Assembly: GCA_018224505.1 (NCBI GenBank)
Contig: JAGTVD010000195.1
Coordinates: forward strand, 1-13,050
Direction of reading: 5' to 3'
Length of the DNA: 13,050 nucleotides
Source of the DNA: Desulfatitalea sp.
Lineage (GTDB): Bacteria; Desulfobacterota; Desulfobacteria; Desulfobacterales; Desulfosarcinaceae
Both the position numbers and the translations under genes were made by a program. Positions 1 to 4,583 of this stretch are shown here, one piece after another. The notes beneath the pieces were generated by a model. It was not told the DNA's origin. It did not search any database and worked only from the letters and a program-made list of their open reading frames with translations. How positions within the stretch are numbered: the stretch's first letter is position 1; each line of letters opens with the position of its first letter.

Positions 1-318
1 AAAGGCGGTGCGTATCGGCGCGAGGCGCCGTTGCAACAGCCGCCTCGGGATCGTGCGGAGGGGGAAAATTGGAAGCCGGGTTGCCCGATCCCTTTGAATG
101 GAGAGGATTAATCGCAAACCGGGGGGGTCGTGTCAAGGCAATTGTCGGCTGCGCAAAATGCCCCAACACGATGCGGCGGTAGACCCGACCCCATTATGGC
201 CCCTTGGCGTCAAAGCGCGCATCACCCGGCCCCCGGCTCACCCGCCGGCGGTCGTTCTATTGAAATTCATCGGCGGGGCAGGGTATATTCCCCACTCTAT
301 TTCGAACAGAAGGAAGGG
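1..318. other. Leading 318 bases with no convincing gene
   Basis: I see no gene I can support here. Three frames are open from the left edge: + strand to a TAA at 109-111, + strand to a TAG at 180-182, and - strand from an ATG near 198 back to base 1. Each would give 36 to 66 residues with no motif I recognise, and none shows the strong third-position GC preference of the clear genes in the window. One of the + frames could be the tail of an upstream gene, but I cannot choose between them. The - strand also has a TTGACA (136 to 131) followed 18 bases later by ATTAAT, a weak candidate promoter facing left. The only well-supported element is the + strand promoter at 260-289, listed separately. 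Confidence 0.5.
260..289 (+). promoter_or_regulatory. Probable sigma70-type promoter ahead of the small ORF and ndk
   Basis: TTGAAA (260-265, five of six matches to the -35 consensus) and TATATT (284-289, five of six to the -10 consensus) are separated by 18 bases. Transcription would start near 296, about 20 bases upstream of the start codons at 319 and 328. It is the best match to a vegetative promoter that I found on the + strand of the left part. It could drive the interrupted small frame, ndk and trmJ as one transcript, since no terminator is visible between them. Confidence 0.55.
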
Positions 319-501
319 ATGACCGTCATGGACCTTTTGGACCTTTGCGACACCCATATGTAACAAGCCTTTGAAGATGCGATCTACGAGCGCTCCGGGC
401 TGAATCCGGCCGTCTACAACACCGAAGGGATCCGCAGCGTGCAGAATCCCCGCTGGTTCAATCGGCGCGGTTGCCCCGTTACCAAAAACCGGTTTCATTG
501 A
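319..501 (+). pseudogene. Small reading frame interrupted by an in-frame TAA
   Basis: From ATG 319 the frame reads 14 codons, meets TAA at 361-363, then continues in the same frame for 45 more codons to TGA 499-501. If the TAA were a sense codon the product would be 60 residues. The part after the stop looks protein-like, with acidic and aromatic residues first (FEDAIYERSGLNPAVYN) and a basic end (NPRWFNRRGCPVTKNRFH). An AGGAAGG at 311-317 and the promoter at 260-289 fit an expressed gene. The second ATG at 328 has the better spacing to AGGAAGG (10 bases). I do not recognise the family. The stop is UAA, so selenocysteine (UGA) or pyrrolysine (UAG) recoding does not apply. The likely explanations are a nonsense mutation (AAA to TAA is one change), an assembly error, or chance openness. 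Confidence 0.4.
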
Positions 502-562
502 CTTGATTGGAGCCTTCTGCTATGGCAGCCGCAAAATCCAAAATAAAAAGGAAAACCAAACC

Positions 563-976
563 ATGCAACAAACATTAGCCATCGTAAAACCCGACGGCGT
601 GGCGCGCGGCCTGATCGGCGAGGTCGTCACCCGCATCGAACGCAACCAACTATCCATCAAGGCCATGAAATTGATCCACATGAGCCGGACCCAGGCCCAG
701 GGGTTCTACGCCGTGCACAAGGAACGTCCTTTTTTCAAGGATTTGACCGAGTTCATGTGCTCCGGTCCGGCGGTAGTGATGGTGCTTGAAGCCGAGAATG
801 CCATTGCCCGCTGGCGTGAAATGATGGGGGCGACCAACCCCAAGGATGCCGCCGAGGGCACTATCCGCCGTGATTTCGCCACCGATATCGAGAAGAACGT
901 CGTGCACGGTTCGGATGCGCCTGAGACCGCGGCGTTTGAAACCGGTTATTTTTTCAGCGGCCTGGAACGCGTTTAA
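563..976 (+). CDS. ndk: Nucleoside diphosphate kinase
   Basis: This 137-residue protein has the usual length of bacterial Ndk. It moves the terminal phosphate from ATP to other nucleoside diphosphates by a phospho-histidine ping-pong mechanism in the cytoplasm. The N-terminus carries the family motif LAIVKPDGV (residues 5-13), and the active-site signature VVHGSD places the phosphorylated histidine at residue 115. The GTIRRDFA stretch (99-106), part of the nucleotide site, is intact. I chose ATG 563 over the upstream in-frame ATG at 503 because the family begins here and AAGGAA (548-553) sits 9 bases ahead of it. The gene ends in TAATG, so its stop overlaps the trmJ start by one base and the two are probably translated from one transcript. 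Nothing in the sequence looks damaged. Confidence 0.96.
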   Translation: MQQTLAIVKPDGVARGLIGEVVTRIERNQLSIKAMKLIHMSRTQAQGFYAVHKERPFFKDLTEFMCSGPAVVMVLEAENAIARWREMMGATNPKDAAEGTIRRDFATDIEKNVVHGSDAPETAAFETGYFFSGLERV

Positions 977-1746
977 TGTCCGGTGTGCGTCTGGATCATG
1001 TGACCGTTGTGCTCAACCGTCCCCGTTATCCCGAGAATATCGGGGCCGCCGCGCGCGCAGCCTGCAACATGGGCATCGAACGCATAGTGGTGGTGTCACC
1101 CGAGAACTGCGACCTTTCACGCGTGTTGAAACTGGCCACCCACGCCGCGATCGATGTCGTCGAGAACATGCACTGCCATAACGACCTGCGGACCGCCCTG
1201 GCCCCCTATCGCTACGTGGTGGGTACGACCGCCCGCTTGGGGGGACAGCGCGGGTCCGTGGCAACGCCTGCTCGTATAGCCGAACAACTATCCGACATTT
1301 CACAAAAAAACGAAGTGGCGTTGTTATTTGGACCCGAGGATCGCGGTCTGACCAATGATGAGTTGCGACTCTGCCACCAACTGGTAACCATCCCCACCGC
1401 ACAATTCTCCTCCCTGAACCTGGCCCAGGCCGTGATGGTACTGTGTTACGAACTTTTCCAAACCACCACGACTTCGTCCAGCGGATTTGCCCCACGCCTG
1501 GCCACCCGGGCCGAACTGGACGGCATGTACGATCAGGTCAAAGATATCCTGATCCGCATCAATTACATCCAGCCGGAGAACCCTGATTATTGGATGAACA
1601 AACTGCGCCACTTTTTTACGCGCGTGCAACTCAGGGCCGGCGAAGTAAGCATTATCCGCGGCATCTGCCGCCAGATCAACTGGTATGCCGGCAAGTGCCA
1701 CCAGGACGGTATTCAAGGCACCCCACCCCCCGACAGCGATCAGTAA
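976..1746 (+). CDS. trmJ: TrmJ-type tRNA (cytidine/uridine-2'-O-)-methyltransferase
   Basis: This 256-residue SPOUT methyltransferase of the TrmH/TrmJ group probably methylates the 2'-hydroxyl of position 32 in the anticodon loop of tRNAs, using S-adenosylmethionine. The three family motifs are clear. Motif 1 is RPRYPENIGAAARA near residues 15-28. Motif 2 is LLFGPEDRGLTNDEL, about residues 116-130. Motif 3 is the knot motif IPTAQFSSLNLAQAV, about residues 139-153. The C-terminal part holds helices like the TrmJ dimer extension (NPDYWMNKLRHFFTR). The start overlaps the ndk stop by one base (TAATG), which suggests coupled translation. The assignment to TrmJ rather than another TrmH-like enzyme rests on the motif 1 form, the length and the C-terminal extension. 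The exact target nucleotide is inferred from the family. Confidence 0.88.
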   Translation: MSGVRLDHVTVVLNRPRYPENIGAAARAACNMGIERIVVVSPENCDLSRVLKLATHAAIDVVENMHCHNDLRTALAPYRYVVGTTARLGGQRGSVATPARIAEQLSDISQKNEVALLFGPEDRGLTNDELRLCHQLVTIPTAQFSSLNLAQAVMVLCYELFQTTTTSSSGFAPRLATRAELDGMYDQVKDILIRINYIQPENPDYWMNKLRHFFTRVQLRAGEVSIIRGICRQINWYAGKCHQDGIQGTPPPDSDQ

Positions 1747-1898
1747 CCCATTGATCACGAAACAGCTCACTGGGAGATACTGATAAATAAGGGAATCTCT
1801 TGAAATCCGCCCATTGGTGTGGTTATCTTGTCCATGCGTACCAGCGTGCGCCCAATGAGCCGCACGTTCCACCGGGATCTGAAAAGGAGAACCGAAAC

Positions 1899-2282
1899 AT
1901 GCACCGTGTGCTGATCATCGAGGATGATAACTACGTGCAGAGCATGCTCAAGCAAACCTTTGAAAGGGCGGGATACGAGGTGGCCACGGCCGGAAATGGG
2001 GCCGATGGGCTCAAGGTCTATGAAACCCATTGGACCGAATCGGAGCCCTTTGATGTCGTTATTACCGACCTGATCATGCCGGAAATGGAAGGCATTGAAA
2101 CCATAACCAAACTGCGCAAAACGCATCCATCGGTTAAAGTCATCGCCATTTCCGGCGGCGGCCGGAACAGACCTGAAGACTATCTCTTTCTGGCTGAAAA
2201 ATTAGGCGCTAACCGCACCTTTTCCAAACCCGTCGACCGCCAGGCATTGCTGCAGGCGGTTTCCGAACTGATGGCGCAATAA
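1899..2282 (+). CDS. Single-domain (CheY-like) response regulator
   Basis: This 127-residue protein is a receiver domain with no output domain. The acidic pocket is D9/D10, the phospho-acceptor is D57 in VVITDLIMP, the conserved small hydroxyl residue is S85 (AISGGG), and the lysine is K110 (FSKPVD). It would be phosphorylated by a histidine kinase and act through protein contacts, as in chemotaxis, phosphorelays or kinase control. The start at ATG 1899 is preceded by AGGAGA (1885-1890) and matches the usual receiver N-terminus. An in-frame ATG at 1800 would add 33 residues unlike a receiver and is rejected. There is no kinase gene in the window, so its partner is unknown. The next gene begins 18 bases later, so the two may share a transcript although no functional link is obvious. 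No clear terminator separates it from trmJ, 152 bases upstream. Confidence 0.9.
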   Translation: MHRVLIIEDDNYVQSMLKQTFERAGYEVATAGNGADGLKVYETHWTESEPFDVVITDLIMPEMEGIETITKLRKTHPSVKVIAISGGGRNRPEDYLFLAEKLGANRTFSKPVDRQALLQAVSELMAQ

Positions 2283-2300
2283 ATTCAAAGGAGTGTCGAG

Positions 2301-2696
2301 ATGCCTGGTCTTCTGTTCCGCTGGCTGACCCTGACGGTGGCCATTATTCTATCCGCCTATCTGCTCAGCGGCATTCATGTAAGCGGCTTTTTCTCAGCCT
2401 TGGGGGCCGCCGCAATATTGGGTATTCTGAACGCCTTCTTCAGACCCATAGCCCTGCTGATCACACTGCCGATCAACGTGATCACCTTCGGCCTTTTTAC
2501 GTTCATCATCAATGCGGTCATGCTTAAAATGGCATCGGGCGTCATTGCCGGTTTCCAGGTCCAAGGCTTCTGGACAGCGGTGTTCGGCGCCCTGATCATC
2601 AGCCTGGTCAGCTTCGCTTTAAACACCTTGATCAGCGGCACCGGCAAGGTGGATGTCATCGATTTGCGGCACAAAGGGGGCAACCGCTGGGAGTAG
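2301..2696 (+). CDS. YvlD/phage-holin-4-like integral membrane protein
   Basis: This 131-residue, very hydrophobic protein has about four membrane segments (near residues 5-25, 31-48, 52-77 and 90-112) and a short polar tail. The central stretch ILNAFFRPIALLITLPINV followed by ITFGLFTFIINAVML matches the YvlD/'phage holin family 4' pattern (the family known as PF04020). Despite the family name, most chromosomal members are not phage lysis proteins. Some are part of envelope-stress operons, and their biochemical role is not settled. AAAGGAGTG (2287-2295) lies just ahead of ATG 2301, so translation should be efficient. The gene sits 18 bases after the response regulator, probably in the same transcript. 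No phage genes surround it, which argues against a prophage origin. Confidence 0.85.
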   Translation: MPGLLFRWLTLTVAIILSAYLLSGIHVSGFFSALGAAAILGILNAFFRPIALLITLPINVITFGLFTFIINAVMLKMASGVIAGFQVQGFWTAVFGALIISLVSFALNTLISGTGKVDVIDLRHKGGNRWE

Positions 2697-2839
2697 CGTT
2701 CATTCATGGGGCTGTTCCCACTGAACCGAAATATCCGGCCGATGCCAAACCCCACCGGCCGCCATCCCGGGCTGCCATCAAAACAGGTGTATCATTCGGT
2801 GAACGTATCTTTCCTTAGGGGGCCGGCGGACACATTCCG

Positions 2840-3274
2840 ATGAAGTGGTTTTGGATTATCCTGGCGCTCGTCTATATCGTGTCGCCCTACGACTTGATCC
2901 CGGACTTCATTCCAGTGCGTGGCTGGATTGATGACATTGTTGTATTTTTCCTGTTGATGCGCTACCTGCGACGCATCCGGCGGGCATCGCCCACAAAGGA
3001 CCAAACTGCCGGAGGGCAGCCCCACGACGATTCGAGCCGCCATGACCGGACCTCGGATCATTCCCAAGGCGGTGAGACCCCCAAGGATCCTTACACCGTT
3101 CTGGGGGTGACCCAGGGCGCCGATCAGACTGAAATCCGAGCGGCTTTCCGGCGCCTGGCCAACCAGTACCACCCGGACAAAGTCGCCCATCTGGGTCGGG
3201 AGTTTCAAGAAATGGCTGAAATACGATTCAAGGAGATCCAAAACGCTTACGACCTGTTGCGCCGGAGACGGTAA
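2840..3274 (+). CDS. Membrane-anchored DUF1232/J-domain protein
   Basis: This 144-residue protein joins two modules. The N-terminus (about 1-40) is a DUF1232-type hydrophobic segment with the signature SPYDLIPDFIPVRGWIDD (residues 15-32). A polar, His/Asp/Ser-rich linker (about 50-80) follows. Residues 82-144 form a J domain with PYTVLGV, the invariant HPD at 111-113, and a helix ending EIQNAYDLLRRRR. J domains stimulate the ATPase of an Hsp70 (DnaK). The membrane segment would place the J domain on the cytoplasmic face and recruit DnaK to the membrane. It lacks the Gly/Phe, zinc-finger and substrate-binding regions of DnaJ, so it is not a full DnaJ. The ribosome binding site is weak (GGCGGA at 2825-2830). 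Its client is unknown. A 143-base gap without a clear terminator separates it from the gene before. Confidence 0.85.
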   Translation: MKWFWIILALVYIVSPYDLIPDFIPVRGWIDDIVVFFLLMRYLRRIRRASPTKDQTAGGQPHDDSSRHDRTSDHSQGGETPKDPYTVLGVTQGADQTEIRAAFRRLANQYHPDKVAHLGREFQEMAEIRFKEIQNAYDLLRRRR

Positions 3275-3365
3275 GCCGCCGGCCGGGCCGGGTTGACCTG
3301 AAACAGCAATACCAAAACGGGCTCGCGAAATTGTTTTCGAGCGCGTCCCAAGGAGAAAACTCACC

Positions 3366-3749
3366 ATGGCACCCACCAAGACCCCATCGGACAGCGACCG
3401 CTTGCGACAGATCGTCGCCGAGGCACGCCAGCACCGCAAATCCCAGGAAAATACCTACCGTGAACGTGCGCTCAAGTTGTTCCCCAAAATCTGTGCCCGC
3501 TGCGGGCGGGAATTCGAAGGCAAACGGCTCAAGGAACTCACCGTGCACCACAAGGACCACAACCACGACCACAACCCGCCCGACGGCAGCAACTGGGAAC
3601 TGCTATGCCTCTACTGCCATGACAACGAGCACAGCCGTCAGGAGGTGGCGGATGCCTATGCCCCCGATTCACCCGACCGCGAATCGCGCGCCGGATTGGG
3701 GGACAATCCCTTCGCCGCATTGGGTGCGTTGCTGAAGGGCAAAGAGTGA
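3366..3749 (+). CDS. yajD: YajD-like HNH nuclease-family protein
   Basis: This 127-residue protein closely resembles E. coli YajD as I remember it. Shared blocks include RERALKLFP, the CARCGREF zinc knuckle (Cys43, Cys46), LTVHHKDH (His61-His62), DGSNWELLCLYCHD (Cys81, Cys84) and the C-terminal NPFAAL. The HH...N...H arrangement with two Cys pairs is the zinc-bound beta-beta-alpha HNH fold, which usually cuts nucleic acids. The cellular role of YajD itself is not established. AAGGAGAA (3350-3357) lies 8 bases before ATG 3366. The gene stands alone between small neighbours, with no restriction, toxin or phage partner. It ends beside a short near-tandem repeat (TGATCGGC at 3747-3754 and 3757-3764). 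Confidence 0.88.
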   Translation: MAPTKTPSDSDRLRQIVAEARQHRKSQENTYRERALKLFPKICARCGREFEGKRLKELTVHHKDHNHDHNPPDGSNWELLCLYCHDNEHSRQEVADAYAPDSPDRESRAGLGDNPFAALGALLKGKE

Positions 3750-3766
3750 TCGGCTGTGATCGGCCG

Positions 3767-3795
3767 TTGACAATTGACACCAATCCCATTAGGTT
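3767..3795 (+). promoter_or_regulatory. Possible promoter of the Lys/Ala-rich small gene
   Basis: A perfect TTGACA at 3767-3772 is followed after 17 bases by TAGGTT (3790-3795), a three-of-six match to the -10 box. A second TTGACA starts at 3774, but no good -10 lies at the right distance from it. The site is 64 bases before the start codon at 3859. The -35 is strong and the -10 weak, so this is a candidate only. Confidence 0.35.
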
Positions 3796-3858
3796 GTCGA
3801 AACTTTTTGCGCGGGGATGCAACCCGGCGCGCCATACCTAACCCACAAGGAGAGCCCC

Positions 3859-4197
3859 ATGAACCTTAAAGCCAAGGGATACGTTCAAAACCAAAAAGCT
3901 GAAGCCCAGCAGAAATTGGCCAACCGGATCGCCCTGCTGGAATCCCAGGGCCAGGAAGGCAAAGCGGTTACCCGGGATGCGATCATTAAAAAACTGCAAG
4001 CCGACATCCGCAAAGCCAGCCGCCGATTGGCACAAGTGGCCGCCCAGGAGAAACTGATCGCTCAAAAGCAACAGACCAAAATAGAAAAAGCCGCCGCTGA
4101 AAAAGAAAAGGCCGCCGCTGACACCCCCAAGATCAAGAAAGCGGCCCCCAAACCCGCCAAGGCCGCGAAAAAAGAGAAAAAGGCCGCCGCAAAATAA
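3859..4197 (+). CDS. Lys/Ala-rich small basic protein with histone H1-like tail
   Basis: This 112-residue protein has two parts. Residues 1-75 look like a charged alpha-helix or coiled coil (NQKAEAQQKLANRIALLESQ, then KKLQADIRKASRRLAQVAA). Residues 76-112 consist almost only of Lys, Ala, Glu and Pro (KAAPKPAKAAKKEKKAAAK), like the tails of bacterial histone H1-like and HU-extension proteins. I do not recognise a named family. A strongly basic, low-complexity tail suggests binding to DNA, RNA or another polyanion, possibly nucleoid-associated, but this is an inference from composition. I chose ATG 3859 because AAGGAGAG (3847-3854) precedes it. The in-frame ATG at 3817 has no such site. Short DNA repeats (GCCGCCGCTG twice near 4090-4120) encode repeated alanines in the tail. 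Confidence 0.72.
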   Translation: MNLKAKGYVQNQKAEAQQKLANRIALLESQGQEGKAVTRDAIIKKLQADIRKASRRLAQVAAQEKLIAQKQQTKIEKAAAEKEKAAADTPKIKKAAPKPAKAAKKEKKAAAK

Positions 4198-4251
4198 GCA
4201 GGGCCATACAGTGCCGACCGTCGCCCAAGTCAGAGGCCGGCACTTTGGGCT

Positions 4252-4265
4252 CGCGCACGTGCGCG
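4252..4265. repeat. 14-bp perfect GC palindrome
   Basis: CGCGCACGTGCGCG reads the same on both strands. It lies between the stop of the Lys/Ala-rich gene and the next inverted repeat. It could be a dimeric regulator site or chance in GC-rich DNA. There is no T-run, so it is not a terminator by itself. Confidence 0.4.
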
Positions 4266-4310
4266 CGCCCTGAGCCCCACCCCCACCCCACTCCGCCACC
4301 CCATTTCGCC

Positions 4311-4368
4311 ACCCATGGCGTGGTGCCCGTGGCCAGTTCCAGCCCGCCATGGGTATCCGGGTGTTTTT
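4311..4368 (+). terminator. 10-bp perfect inverted repeat, possible terminator
   Basis: ACCCATGGCG (4311-4320) pairs perfectly with CGCCATGGGT (4345-4354) across a 24-base loop, and a run of five T (4364-4368) follows 9 bases later. It could end transcription of the Lys/Ala-rich gene. The long loop and the gap before the T-run make it weaker than the hairpin at 6781. It might instead be a regulator binding site. Confidence 0.35.
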
Positions 4369-4457
4369 CCAAGCAAACAGCCGCTTTAATCCGACCCACT
4401 TTTTGAAGCCCAATCATTTTCAATATATTGATAATACGACTTTTTTTATCGATTTCG

Positions 4458-4568
4458 CTGGTTAAAAAATCCTCAATTTGTTATATGGAACCGTTTAGCA
4501 ATTCGGATTCTATGCACACAAATGGTGTTTGTAGATAAAGAGGGGGGCTTCATCAATCTTTTAACCAG
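4458..4568 (+). promoter_or_regulatory. Long-range inverted repeat reaching the ribosome binding site of the CoA-transferase gene
   Basis: CTGGTTAAAA (4458-4467) is the exact reverse complement of TTTTAACCAG (4559-4568). The right arm ends inside AGGAGG (4567-4572), the ribosome binding site of the gene at 4584. Between the arms lie smaller possible hairpins: ACAAA/TTTGT around TGGTG near 4518-4532, and GAACCG with CGGATTC near 4488-4506. If transcription starts upstream of 4458, the leader RNA could fold into a closed stem with internal arms, as in regulated leaders. I recognise no known riboswitch class. As DNA, the two arms could also be paired operator sites. Confidence 0.4.
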
Positions 4569-4583
4569 GAGGAATCACAGGCA

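Larger units (their letters stand above)
4198..4583. other. 386-base intergenic region with inverted repeats and an AT-rich leader
   Basis: No gene is supported here. The first half (4198-4360) is GC-rich and holds several inverted repeats. The second half (about 4380-4560) is AT-rich and looks like the promoter and 5' leader of the CoA-transferase gene. Within the first half, AGTGCCG (4210-4216) can pair with CGGCACT (4238-4244). Alternatively GCCCAAGT (4223-4230) can pair with ACTTTGGGC (4242-4250) with one bulge. The two hairpins share bases and exclude each other. A possible -10 box TATATT lies at 4424-4429, but TTGAAG at 4403-4408 is only 15 bases before it, so the promoter call is weak. 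Confidence 0.6.

Noticed and set aside
361..363. Recoded stop codon (selenocysteine or pyrrolysine) in the small ORF
   Set aside because: The codon is TAA, whereas known recoding of this kind uses TGA or TAG.
522..578. 18-codon frame starting ATG 522 and overlapping the start of ndk, rich in Lys
   Set aside because: It is short, its only upstream GGAG is weak, and it runs through the ribosome binding site of ndk. The Lys codons come simply from the A-rich stretch before ndk.
2301..2696. Phage holin as a sign of a prophage
   Set aside because: The YvlD family is common on bacterial chromosomes, and no integrase, capsid, tail or lysis gene is nearby.
3366..3749. HNH protein as a homing endonuclease, restriction enzyme or toxin
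   Set aside because: It matches the housekeeping-like YajD pattern along its whole length and has no intron, methylase, antitoxin or immunity partner beside it.
4486..4501. Possible sigma54 promoter TGGAAC...GCA ahead of the CoA-transferase gene
   Set aside because: The GG and GC elements are 9 bases apart instead of the required 10, and no activator gene is nearby.
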